Part shown: in pieces, positions 25,001 to 31,905 of the stretch
Layout: the number at the start of each line of letters is the position of its first letter
How positions within the stretch are numbered: position 1 is the stretch's first letter
Notes under the pieces: generated by a model
What the model saw: the letters and a program-made list of their open reading frames with translations, nothing else
The model's database searches: none
Told to the model about the DNA's origin: nothing
Source: Streptomyces sp. NBC_00663
Lineage (GTDB): Bacteria; Actinomycetota; Actinomycetes; Streptomycetales; Streptomycetaceae
Assembly (NCBI RefSeq): GCF_036226885.1
Contig: NZ_CP109027.1
Coordinates: 7,688,001-7,752,000, forward strand
Direction of reading: 5' to 3'
DNA length: 64,000 bases
Translations under genes and position numbers: made by a program

Positions 25001-25882
25001 CTGCGCCAGCTCGGGCGGGCAGGCCTCACCGCCGAAGATCAGCAGCCGTACGTCGTTGAGCGTCTCCGGCTCCCAGAGCGCGGCGAGCGTCGGCACCGTC
25101 GACACGACGCTGATCTCCTGCTCGACCAGCCAGGGCCCGAGATCGGCCCCGCTCCTGACCTGCGCCCGCGGCACCGGCACCAGACAGGCCCCGTACCGCC
25201 ACGCCAGCCACATCTCCTCGCAGGACGCGTCGAAGGCGACCGACAGGCCCGCCATGACCCTGTCACCCGGAGCGATGGGCTCGTCGGTGAGGAACAGTGC
25301 CGCCTCGGCGTCCACGAACGCGGCGGCGCTGCGATGACTGACGGCGACGCCCTTCGGCTTCCCGGTGGACCCGGAGGTGAAGATGATCCACGCGTCGTGC
25401 TCGACCCCGGGCCGCGCGGCGGGTGTCTCACCGCGCCCGGTGACGGTCAGCTCGTGCCGGGCCCCGATGACGGCCCGTACCTGCGCCTCCCCGAACACCA
25501 GCTCGGCCCGCTCGTCCGGATCCTCGGCGTCCACCGGCACATAGGCGGCACCGGCGGCCAGTACGGCGAGAACGGCGACGTAGAGATCATTGGTCCCGGA
25601 CGGAACCCGCACCCCCACCCGGTCCCCGAGCCCGACCCCGGCCGCCGCGAGGCTGCGCCGCAGCCGCTCCACCTCGACGGCCAGCGCGCGGTAGGTGAGG
25701 CAGGTCGTGCCGTCGTCCAGGGCGGGCTCGTCGGGGTAGGCGCGCACCGACGCGTCGAAGATGTCGACGAGCGTGCGCGGAGAGGCCGCAGGCCCCCCGG
25801 AGAGACGTGCCGTGTCCCCGAACCGCTCGCGGATCTCCTCGTCGAGCAGGCCGAGAGCACTGCTCTCGTGAATGGCTGCCAT
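22028..25882 (-). CDS. Pls/PosA-like single-module NRPS, A-T-membrane-tandem C domains
   Basis: The 1284-residue protein has an adenylation domain (A3 IIFTSGSTGKPKGVAVSH at 166-183, FDASCEE at 227-233, YGPTE at 317-321, YRSGDL, GK of RTSGK at 493-494), a carrier domain with phosphopantetheine Ser549 in DDFFAIGGSSL, and then about six membrane segments interleaved with three hexapeptide acyltransferase-like domains. That architecture is the one of epsilon-poly-L-lysine synthetase Pls. In the specificity pocket the residues corresponding to GrsA 235, 236 and 239 read Asp, Ala, Glu; a second acidic residue fits a basic amino acid. There is no thioesterase. ATG at 25882. Product unknown: a cationic homopolymer or a short peptide conjugate. 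Confidence 0.85.
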   Translation of the reverse strand: MAAIHESSALGLLDEEIRERFGDTARLSGGPAASPRTLVDIFDASVRAYPDEPALDDGTTCLTYRALAVEVERLRRSLAAAGVGLGDRVGVRVPSGTNDLYVAVLAVLAAGAAYVPVDAEDPDERAELVFGEAQVRAVIGARHELTVTGRGETPAARPGVEHDAWIIFTSGSTGKPKGVAVSHRSAAAFVDAEAALFLTDEPIAPGDRVMAGLSVAFDASCEEMWLAWRYGACLVPVPRAQVRSGADLGPWLVEQEISVVSTVPTLAALWEPETLNDVRLLIFGGEACPPELAQRLVTEGREVWNTYGPTEATVVACAALMTGEEPIRIGLPLRGWELAVVDEAGEPVPMGASGQLVIGGVGLARYLDAEKDAEKYAPLESLGWERAYRSGDLVQAEPEGLVFLGRADEQIKLGGRRIELGEVDAALQALPGVAGAAAAVRTARGGNQLLVGYVVTQDGWDQAAAVKKLRAELPAALVPLLAPVDELPTRTSGKVDRDALPWPLEGLETGGPKEQLYGTEAWLAEQWAEVLGMPVATARDDFFAIGGSSLAAAQLTTRLRTRYPSAAVLDIYQQPTLRKLARHLEESAQDDGAARVIAPVPLGAQVIQLLVLLPLFTLLGLRWMVPLAALGNLLPAYGWLPSASWWLVGAGALLLYSPPGRLAIAAGGARLLLRGVRPGRYKRGGSVHLRLWTAERLAEYTGATSLTGSWLERYARALGARIGPDVDLHSLPPVTGMLKLGRGAAVESEVDLSGWWLDGDRLEIGPVRVGGHAVIGTRSILFPGSRVGKRAEVAPGSAVSGQIPTGQRWAGAPAVKLGKAKRNWPKERPVRGTYWRVMYGVTGLALSLLPALAGGAAFLAARPFIAGDAPLSGAFLALVPATLAFGLAYALVLLVAVRLLSLGLREGTYPTHSRVGWQAWTVTQLMDRSREMLFPLYAGLVTPVWLRLLGMRIGRGAEVSTVLALPSLTTVGEGAFLADDTLTAPYELGGGWVRIGRAEIGRRAFLGNSGMTGPGRTVPDGGLVGVLSATPKKAKKGTSYLGLPPVKLPRSAADSDQSRTYEPSARLLWARGLVELCRIVPVFCSAGLAVLTIAALSVLGPWAWLLAGVVLLAAGAAAGLVSMAAKWLLVGRHRSGEHPLWSSFVWRNELADTFVEVVAVPWLAGSVPGTPLMTAWLRGLGARVGKGVWLESYWLPETDLVTLEDAVTVNRGCVLQTHLFHDRILRTDTVVLREGATLGPGGIVLPGSTIGARTTLGPASLVMAAESVPDDTRWLGNPIEAWRP

Positions 25883-26023
25883 CGGTCCTCGCGTCTCGAT
25901 CCGGAGAGCCCCCGGGCGCTGGCGGGCCCGCAGGTCTGCCTGGGGTTGTCCGGGTCCAGCTCGTAACAAGCCGGAAATTTTAGTACGACGCTAGGTCCGG
26001 ACCCCTTGGGCAGCCACTGGAGA

Positions 26024-26053
26024 GGCCCGTCCGGGTGGGTACCCGAACGGGCC
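26024..26053. terminator. hairpin between pectate lyase and Pls-like genes
   Basis: A 13-base stem with one internal mismatch (GGCCCGT-C-CGGGT / ACCCG-A-ACGGGCC) and a 4-base loop lies 93 bases beyond the pectate lyase stop. No T-run. Its role as terminator of the lyase gene is likely; 25883-26145 otherwise contains the promoter region of the synthetase and no gene. Confidence 0.55.
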
Positions 26054-26145
26054 GCACACCGTCTGACCTGCGGAACCCGGCGGTGGACGAGACATGCCCC
26101 ACATCACCCAAGAGCTCCGAGAACAGGCGGAGTTGGTGCTTTTGT

Positions 26146-27714
26146 TTACTTGGCGTACGTCTCGAATTCAGCGACCTGTGGGGTGCCGTTCGCGCTGCTG
26201 ATCACGAAGGTGAGCTTCTTCAGCGAGGTCGAGGCGAAGGAGATCGTGCCCGCGCCGGTGCCGGAGGTCACAACCGTGCCGGTGTCGCCGTTGAGGACCT
26301 GCCAGGAGCCGATGCGGCCCGCGGCGGCGGAGGTCTCCTTGATGACGGCCTTCGAGACGGTGGTGGCCGAGCCCCACTTGATGGAGACGCTGCCGGTCGA
26401 GCCGCTCGGGGACCAGTAGGTGCTCGTATCACCGTCACGGACGTTGCCGTAGCTGGTGCCGTCGGCCTTGCTGGAGCCGTCGGAACCCGCGCCGATGCTG
26501 AGGTTGGTGCCGGTGGGCGTGGTGGCGGTCGCGGTGGGCGTCGCCGTGGGCGTGGCCGTGGCGGTCGGCGTCGCGGTGGCCGTGGGGGTCGTCGCCGTGC
26601 AGCTGCCGTCCGACACCGCGAGGCCCTTGCCCGCGCCCGCCGTCTTGGCCACGATCGCCGGGACGCAGGACGCCTGGTCCAGGGTGTAGGCGTACGGGAT
26701 GCTCACCGAGGTGTTGGACACCGGGTTCGGGCCCGCCGGGTTGTTCTCGTCCCCGGGGGAGGACCAGGTCACGTTGTCGAAGACGTTGCCGCTGACCTGC
26801 CAGTACCCGGCGAGGTCGGTGTAGAAGGTGCCGAGGACGTCCTTGGAGTCCTCGAAGTAGTTGTTGTCCACCTTCGCCTTCGCGCCGGCCCGCGAGTTGA
26901 TGCCGGACTCGTTCAGGCTCACGTAGTGGTTGTTGTACATGTGCGCCGTGCCGCCGCGCAGCAGGGGCGCACGGGAGTCGATGTTCTCGTACAGGTTGTG
27001 GTGGAACGTGACATAGCTGCTGGAGAGGTCGCTGTCGCTGGAGTTGATGAGCCCGCCGCGGCCCGAGTTGCGCAGCGTGCTGTACGACAGCGTGACGTAC
27101 TGGGTGTTGGCCTTCAGGTCGAACAGGCCGTCGTAGCCCTCCGATTCGCCGCCGGAGGCGAGGAGCGAGACGTGGTCGACCCAGACGTTGTGGACATCGC
27201 TCTCCATGCCGATGGCATCACCGCCGTTGGAGGTGGGCGAGCCCGACTTCTTGACGTTCTGGACGGTCACGTTCTGGATGATGATGTTGCTGGACTCCCG
27301 GACGTGGATGCCCAGTTGGTCGAAGACGGCACCGCTGCCCACGCCGACGAGCGTGACGTTGCTGATCTGCTTCAGCTCGATCACGCCGTCCGCCGTGTTG
27401 CAGCTGCCGCCGGAGACCTTGCTGGTGTTGGCGTGGTTGATGGTGCCCTCGACCTGGATGGTGATCGGGGTGCTGCTGCTGGCCCGGCCGCACAGGGCCT
27501 GGTGGATCTGGGTGCCGGTGGTGGCCTTGACGGTCGTCCCGCCCGCCCCGCCGGTGGTCCCGCCGTTCTGTGTCGCGTAGCCGGTGGCGCCCGGGGTGGC
27601 CGCGGAGGCCTCCGGCATCACCAGGGCCGTGCCGGCCGCGGCCACCAGGCCAAGCCCGGCCATCGCCGCGTACAGCTTCGGGGAACGTGCACGTGCTCGT
27701 CTCATCCGCTTCAT
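26146..27714 (-). CDS. secreted pectate lyase (PL1) with discoidin-like C-terminal domain
   Basis: This 522-residue protein has an Arg-rich signal peptide (cleavage near ASA, residue 39), a parallel beta-helix pectate lyase domain to about residue 360 and a Thr/Ala/Pro linker (about 26510-26590). A C-terminal beta domain of about 110 residues resembles F5/8-type carbohydrate-binding modules (DGDTSTYWSPSGSTGSVSIKWG). The lyase signatures VWVDHVSL, YDGLFDLKANTQYVTLSYS and NIDSRAPLLRGG, with the likely catalytic Arg, are present. It cleaves polygalacturonate outside the cell by beta-elimination with Ca2+. ATG at 27714; a second ATG lies three codons inside. Stop is TAA. Confidence 0.9.
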   Translation of the reverse strand: MKRMRRARARSPKLYAAMAGLGLVAAAGTALVMPEASAATPGATGYATQNGGTTGGAGGTTVKATTGTQIHQALCGRASSSTPITIQVEGTINHANTSKVSGGSCNTADGVIELKQISNVTLVGVGSGAVFDQLGIHVRESSNIIIQNVTVQNVKKSGSPTSNGGDAIGMESDVHNVWVDHVSLLASGGESEGYDGLFDLKANTQYVTLSYSTLRNSGRGGLINSSDSDLSSSYVTFHHNLYENIDSRAPLLRGGTAHMYNNHYVSLNESGINSRAGAKAKVDNNYFEDSKDVLGTFYTDLAGYWQVSGNVFDNVTWSSPGDENNPAGPNPVSNTSVSIPYAYTLDQASCVPAIVAKTAGAGKGLAVSDGSCTATTPTATATPTATATPTATPTATATTPTGTNLSIGAGSDGSSKADGTSYGNVRDGDTSTYWSPSGSTGSVSIKWGSATTVSKAVIKETSAAAGRIGSWQVLNGDTGTVVTSGTGAGTISFASTSLKKLTFVISSANGTPQVAEFETYAK

Positions 27715-27832
27715 CCCTGTTCGTCCCTGAAGGGGGGTGCTGGATGGTGCTGTGTGTCAGGGAGTGGTCACCGCGGACGGCGCGGAGGTTGCCGACCTGG
27801 CGGCGGAGATTTCACGAATGTTGGGGAAAAGC

Positions 27833-27858
27833 AAAAAACCCCTGATCAACAGGGGTTT
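27833..27858 (-). terminator. terminator of tRNA-Leu
   Basis: A 9-base stem AAACCCCTG / CAGGGGTTT with a 5-base loop stands directly after the tRNA. On the transcribed strand it is followed by a run of six T, a classical intrinsic terminator that is rare in this window. Confidence 0.85.
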
Positions 27859-27862
27859 CAGC

Positions 27863-27950
27863 TGGTGTCCGAGGGGGGACTTGAACCCCCACGCCCGATA
27901 AAGGGCACTAGCACCTCAAGCTAGCGCGTCTGCCATTCCGCCACCCGGAC
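27863..27950 (-). tRNA. tRNA-Leu, anticodon GAG
   Basis: The minus strand gives an 88-base tRNA including an encoded CCA. The acceptor stem GTCCGGG pairs with CTCGGAC with one G-U; the anticodon stem CTAGC/GCTAG encloses the loop TTGAGGT with anticodon GAG, which reads CUC and CUU. A long variable arm (TGCCCTTTATCGGGCGT) and the T-loop GTTCAAGTCC confirm a class II leucine tRNA. A T-run terminator follows. Confidence 0.95.
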
Positions 27951-28136
27951 AAGGTGTCTGTCGCGCGGGTTTCCCTCGCGGCGACAGAGAAAACATTACC
28001 AGGCTTTCGAGGTGCTCCGATCACCCCCTCGCTCCCGCGTGAACGGCGTGTGACGGACCGGGTCCGGTCTTGGGCACAGCCGGTCGGAGAGAGAGGATGA
28101 GGGGAACCACCAGCAGGTACAGCGGGAGGAACCAGC

Positions 28137-29462
28137 GTGAGCGGGACGGACACGACCAGGCACGTCACCGGCGAGGACGAGGTCGTGGACCTCTGCCGCG
28201 AGCTGATCCAGATCGACACCAGCAACTACGGCGACCACTCGGGGCCGGGCGAGCGCAAGGCGGCCGAGTACGTCGCCGAGAAGCTCGCCGAGGTGGGCCT
28301 CGACCCGCAGATCTTCGAATCGCACCAGGGGCGTGCCTCCACGGTCGCCCGCATCGAGGGTGAGGACCCCTCCAAGCCCGCGCTGCTCATCCACGGCCAC
28401 ACCGACGTCGTACCGGCCAACGCGGCGGACTGGACCCACCACCCGTTCTCCGGTGAGGTCGCGGACGGGTGCGTATGGGGCCGGGGCGCCGTCGACATGA
28501 AGGACATGGACGCGATGACCCTCGCGGTCGTCCGCGACCGGCTGCGCAGCGGGCGCAAGCCCCCGCGCGACATCGTCCTCGCCTTCCTCGCCGACGAGGA
28601 GGCCGGCGGCACGTACGGCGCCCGGTACCTCGTCGACAAGCACCCCGACCTTTTCGAGGGCGTCACCGAGGCGATCGGCGAGGTCGGCGGGTTCTCCTTC
28701 ACCGTCAACGAGAACCTGCGGCTCTATCTGGTCGAGACCGCCCAGAAGGGCATGCACTGGATGCGGCTCACCGTGGACGGCACCGCCGGCCACGGCTCGA
28801 TGACCAACACCGACAACGCCATCACCGAGCTGTGCGAGGCCGTCGGCCGGCTCGGGCGGCACAAGTGGCCGGTGCGGGTCACCAAGACCGTGCGCTCCTT
28901 CCTCGACGAGCTCTCCGACGCCCTCGGCACCGAGCTGGACCCCGAGAACATGGACGAGACCCTCGCCAAGCTCGGCGGCATCGCCAAGATGGTCGGCGCG
29001 ACGCTCCAGAACTCGGCGGCGCCGACCATGCTCGGCGCCGGCTACAAGGTCAACGTCATCCCCGGCCAGGCCACCGCCCACGTCGACGGCCGCTTCCTGC
29101 CCGGCTACGAGGAGGAGTTCCTCGCCGACCTCGACCGCATCCTCGGCCCGCGCGTGCGCCGCGAGGACGTGCACGGCGACAAGGCGCTGGAGACCGACTT
29201 CGACGGCCGGCTCGTCGACGCCATGCAGACCGCGCTGAGCGCCGAGGACCCGATCGCGAAGGCCGTGCCCTACATGCTCTCGGGCGGCACCGACGCCAAG
29301 TCCTTCGACGACCTCGGCATCCGCTGCTTCGGCTTCGCGCCGCTCCAGCTGCCGCCCGAGCTCGACTTCGCGGGCATGTTCCACGGCATCGACGAGCGGG
29401 TGCCCGTGGAGGGGCTGAAGTTCGGCGTGCGGGTGCTGGACCGTTTCATCGACGCGTCCTGA
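28137..29462 (+). CDS. M20-family metallopeptidase
   Basis: This 441-residue zinc peptidase has the M20 set: HGHTDVVPA (first metal His and catalytic Asp), GRGAVDMKDMDA (bridging Asp), DEEAGGTYGARY (catalytic Glu-Glu) and the late metal-binding His in FHGIDERVP. A dimerisation domain lies at about 190-330. GTG at 28137 follows GGGAGGA by 6 bases. Such enzymes are dipeptidases or acylamino-acid hydrolases in the cytosol; the substrate is open. It is followed by the chaplin genes. Confidence 0.9.
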   Translation: MSGTDTTRHVTGEDEVVDLCRELIQIDTSNYGDHSGPGERKAAEYVAEKLAEVGLDPQIFESHQGRASTVARIEGEDPSKPALLIHGHTDVVPANAADWTHHPFSGEVADGCVWGRGAVDMKDMDAMTLAVVRDRLRSGRKPPRDIVLAFLADEEAGGTYGARYLVDKHPDLFEGVTEAIGEVGGFSFTVNENLRLYLVETAQKGMHWMRLTVDGTAGHGSMTNTDNAITELCEAVGRLGRHKWPVRVTKTVRSFLDELSDALGTELDPENMDETLAKLGGIAKMVGATLQNSAAPTMLGAGYKVNVIPGQATAHVDGRFLPGYEEEFLADLDRILGPRVRREDVHGDKALETDFDGRLVDAMQTALSAEDPIAKAVPYMLSGGTDAKSFDDLGIRCFGFAPLQLPPELDFAGMFHGIDERVPVEGLKFGVRVLDRFIDAS

Positions 29463-29605
29463 CGTTGACGTTGCTTATCGGGCGCGCGTACGACTGCGAC
29501 TGAGAAGGGTGAATGCGCTCATAAGCTCGTAGCTCCATTACTCCCTCCTCGTTACAGGTGATGCGATCGGCAACACCAGATCGCTTTTGCCAACAAGGAG
29601 GAATA

Positions 29606-29839
29606 ATGATCAAGAAGGTCGTCGCCGCTGCGGCTGCCACTGGTGGCCTCGTTCTCGCCGGCGCGGGCCTCGCTGTCGCCGACGCGGGTGCTCAGGGTGC
29701 CGCCGTGCACTCCCCGGGTGTCCTGTCCGGCAACGTCGTCCAGGTGCCCGTCCACGTCCCGGTGAACGTGTGCGGCAACACGATCTCCGTGATCGGCGTG
29801 CTGAACCCCGCCTTCGGCAACACCTGCATCAACAAGTGA
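29606..29839 (+). CDS. chpH: short chaplin
   Basis: This 77-residue secreted amyloid-forming surfactant protein coats aerial hyphae and lowers surface tension. It has a signal peptide (IKKVVAAAAATGGLVLAGAG, cleaved near ADA) and one chaplin domain: HSPGVLSGNVVQVPVHVPVN, then CGNTISVIGVLNPAFGNTC with the two Cys that form the conserved disulfide. Full short-chaplin length, no sorting signal. The start is fixed by AAGGAGG just before the ATG at 29606. The neighbouring long chaplin gene matches the chpH-chpC order of S. coelicolor. Confidence 0.93.
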   Translation: MIKKVVAAAAATGGLVLAGAGLAVADAGAQGAAVHSPGVLSGNVVQVPVHVPVNVCGNTISVIGVLNPAFGNTCINK

Positions 29840-29870
29840 CGCCGATCCACTGAGGGTCAATTCCACGTCC

Positions 29871-29917
29871 GTCGGCCTCGGAGCGCGCGCCATGCGCTCC
29901 GGGGCCGACCGGTCTTT
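29871..29917 (+). terminator. hairpin between the two chaplin genes
   Basis: Arms GTCGGCC-T-CGGAGCGC and GCGCTCCG-G-GGCCGAC form a 15-base stem with one mismatch and a 7-base loop, followed by CGGTCTTTT. It lies 32 bases after chpH and 47 bases before the long chaplin gene; it can terminate chpH or attenuate readthrough. Confidence 0.7.
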
Positions 29918-29963
29918 TCACGAGGATCGCAGGTCGGAAACGAAGGCAGGGGGAATTCAGGAA

Positions 29964-30842
29964 ATGCGACAGGTCACCCGCAAAGGCCTGATGACGGTGG
30001 CGGCGGCCACGGGCGTGATCGCCGCGGCCGGGGGCGCCGCCCACGCCGACTCGGGGGCGAGCGGCTCCGCGTCCCACTCACCCGGCGTGCTGTCGGGCAA
30101 CACGGTGCAGGCACCGGTGCACGCGCCGGTGAACGTGTGCGGCAACACGGTCGACGTCGTCGGGGTGCTCAACCCGGCGGCCGGCAACAAGTGCGCCAAC
30201 CAGAGCGGCTCGTCCGGCTCCGGTGGGCACGGTTCCGGCGGACATGGGGGACACGCAGGTTCCGGGGGCGGTTCGTCGTCCGGCGGGCACGCCTCGGACT
30301 CGCCGGGCGTCGGCTCCGGCAACCATGTCGAGGCGCCGATCGACGCGCCGGTCAACGTCTGCGGCAACAGCGTCGACGTCATCGGCATCGGCAACTCCAC
30401 CACGGGCAACGAGTGCGGCAACGGTGGCGGCTACGGCGGTGATCACGGGGGTGGCCACCCGGGCACGCCGCCCGGTGGCGGCGGCGACCACCAGACGCCG
30501 CCTCCCGGCAACCCCGGGAACCCCGGTACGCCCGGTAACCCCGGTACGCCCGGGAACCCTGGCACCCCTGGTAACCCAGGCACTCCCGGTAATCCCGGAA
30601 ACCCGGTGGAGCCAAGCCGGCCCGGCACTCCGGGCGCGCCGCCCTCCTCGGGCGTCGAGACACCCGGTGGCGGGACCTCGGGCGGCAGCCACCCGGGGAC
30701 CCAGACCGTCACCCAGCCCCGCGGGACCGCCCAGCTCGCCCACACGGGCAGCGACCTCCCGCTGGGTCTCACCCTGCCGGTCGGCGCGGGCGCGCTGCTG
30801 GCGGGCGCGGTGCTCTACCGCAAGGCACGCGCCTCGGCGTGA
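29964..30842 (+). CDS. chpC: long chaplin with sortase signal and collagen-like spacer
   Basis: This 292-residue protein has a signal peptide, two chaplin domains (about residues 36-75 and 112-152, each with two Cys and VCGN) separated by a Gly/His/Ser spacer, and then a Gly-x-Pro repeat region. The C-terminal sorting signal LAHTG is followed by a hydrophobic helix and RKARASA. Class E sortases anchor such long chaplins to the wall, where they hold the short chaplins. ATG at 29964 with CAGGAA upstream. The name chpC is taken from gene order beside chpH; chpA/B type cannot be excluded. Confidence 0.88.
   Translation: MRQVTRKGLMTVAAATGVIAAAGGAAHADSGASGSASHSPGVLSGNTVQAPVHAPVNVCGNTVDVVGVLNPAAGNKCANQSGSSGSGGHGSGGHGGHAGSGGGSSSGGHASDSPGVGSGNHVEAPIDAPVNVCGNSVDVIGIGNSTTGNECGNGGGYGGDHGGGHPGTPPGGGGDHQTPPPGNPGNPGTPGNPGTPGNPGTPGNPGTPGNPGNPVEPSRPGTPGAPPSSGVETPGGGTSGGSHPGTQTVTQPRGTAQLAHTGSDLPLGLTLPVGAGALLAGAVLYRKARASA
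30507..30605 (+). repeat. Gly-x-Pro collagen-like repeat (11 triplets)
   Basis: Eleven consecutive Gly-Asn-Pro or Gly-Thr-Pro codon triplets, largely a 6-residue unit GNPGTP (18 bases) repeated about four times, with synonymous changes between copies. It lies between the second chaplin domain and the sorting signal. Confidence 0.9.
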
Positions 30843-30857
30843 TGGATCACACACAGA

Positions 30858-30893
30858 ACGGAGCGGGCCCCGCAGCTGCGGGGCCCGCTCCGT
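30858..30893. terminator. 36-base perfect palindrome, bidirectional terminator
   Basis: An 18-base arm (ACGGAGCGGGCCCCGCAG) is followed directly by its complement, then TTTCCC. It stands between the convergent long chaplin and DUF5703 genes, 16 bases beyond the chaplin stop and 15 before the other, and can serve both. Confidence 0.85.
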
Positions 30894-30908
30894 TTCCCTG
30901 GCTTCACC

Positions 30909-31097
30909 TCACCAAGTGGCCCGCACCTGGCGGATGATCCTGCGGCGCAGCCGCACCCTGCGGCTTCCGTCACGCAGCAGGCTCAGGCGGTCCAACTCCC
31001 AGTGTCCGTACTCGGCATGGTCCGTCAGCAGACGTGTGGCGTCCTTGCGGGAGACCCCGCGCGGCACGTACACGTCGACAAATTCGTATTCCGGCAT
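30909..31097 (-). CDS. DUF5703 small protein
   Basis: A 62-residue basic protein, strongly patterned: EYEFVDVYVPRGVSRKDATR, a HAEYGHWELDRL centre and an Arg-rich end (RRVRLRRRIIRQVR). It matches what I know as the DUF5703 family of actinomycetes; function unknown, possibly nucleic acid-binding from its charge. ATG at 31097. It is divergent from the 31145 gene, with only 47 bases between start codons. Confidence 0.7.
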   Translation of the reverse strand: MPEYEFVDVYVPRGVSRKDATRLLTDHAEYGHWELDRLSLLRDGSRRVRLRRRIIRQVRATW

Positions 31098-31144
31098 CGC
31101 ATCTATTGTGCGGGCTGGGGCTCGGTACGGATAGCGTCTGCACT

Positions 31145-31807
31145 ATGTCTGATGCTGTGCAGCCCACCGCTGCCGAGGTACGTGCCGCCGCCGAGGCGGT
31201 CAAGACCGCGCTCGACCGCCACCTGGCCGCGGTCGAACGCCGGTCGGGGGAGGACGACCAGGCCGTCTACGAGGCGTTCAACGAACTCGCCGCGGCCGCC
31301 GAGGCGTACGACGAGCTGCTCTACGACCGCTATGACGAGGTGACGCCTTTCGAGATCCCCGGCGGGGAGGAAGAACTGCCCCCGTACGCGGGCCCCGAGG
31401 AACCCAACGCGCTGAGCGTGCTGATCCGCCGTGACTACGCGGTCGCGGAGCCGCAGCGGCTCCTGGCGCAGGCCCAGCGCATCGAGGCGGCGGACTCCGA
31501 CGCGGAGGCCTCCGGCACGGTGCACGGGGCGCTGGGGCTGCTGTTCGGTGAGTACGAGCCGGACGAGATCGCGTCGCGGCACAAGGAGTTCGGCCTTGAG
31601 GAGGGCGACTCCACGCTCTGGGTCACGGCGGCGGACGAACCGGCCGATCCCGGGGAGTGGCTGGAGGAGCCCTTCGAGGGCGTGGATGCGCAGCAGGTGG
31701 TGTGCCGGTTCGATGTGAGCGCGGTCTTCGACGAGGAGATCGACGACGAGCTGGACGAGCTCGATACGGATCTGGACGAGGACGGGGATCTGGAGCGGCG
31801 CGCTTAG
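31145..31807 (+). CDS. acidic conserved hypothetical protein
   Basis: A 220-residue soluble, strongly acidic protein. The first 90 residues are helical (AAAEAVKTALDRHLAAVE, AYDELLYDRYDEV); the middle contains NALSVLIRRDYAV; the C-terminus is almost entirely Asp/Glu (DEEIDDELDELDTDLDED). No catalytic motif is visible. ATG at 31145. A strong T-run terminator follows. It sits in a conserved stretch between the chaplin genes and the RecD-like gene. Confidence 0.65.
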   Translation: MSDAVQPTAAEVRAAAEAVKTALDRHLAAVERRSGEDDQAVYEAFNELAAAAEAYDELLYDRYDEVTPFEIPGGEEELPPYAGPEEPNALSVLIRRDYAVAEPQRLLAQAQRIEAADSDAEASGTVHGALGLLFGEYEPDEIASRHKEFGLEEGDSTLWVTAADEPADPGEWLEEPFEGVDAQQVVCRFDVSAVFDEEIDDELDELDTDLDEDGDLERRA

Positions 31808-31827
31808 CCGAGTGCCGGGCTTGAGCG

Positions 31828-31872
31828 GCGGCGGTCACGGAGGTTCGGTTTCCGTGACCGCCGCGGGTTTTT
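31828..31872 (+). terminator. intrinsic terminator after the acidic protein gene
   Basis: A 14-base perfect stem (GCGGCGGTCACGGA / TCCGTGACCGCCGC) with a 9-base loop is followed by GGGTTTTT, 20 bases after the stop. Confidence 0.85.
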
Positions 31873-31905
31873 GCACGGGTGCGCCGTGGGGGCTCCCCGC
31901 GCCCC

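Noticed and set aside
22220..25966. 1248-codon frame opposite the Pls-like synthetase
   Set aside because: It is stop-free only because TTA, CTA and TCA are rare in this genome; the translated product is Arg/Pro/Gln/His noise.
20616..27950. Integrative element with tRNA-Leu(GAG) as attachment site
   Set aside because: The Pls/M1/pectate lyase genes end beside the tRNA, but there is no integrase and I found no copy of the tRNA 3' end near 20.6 kb.
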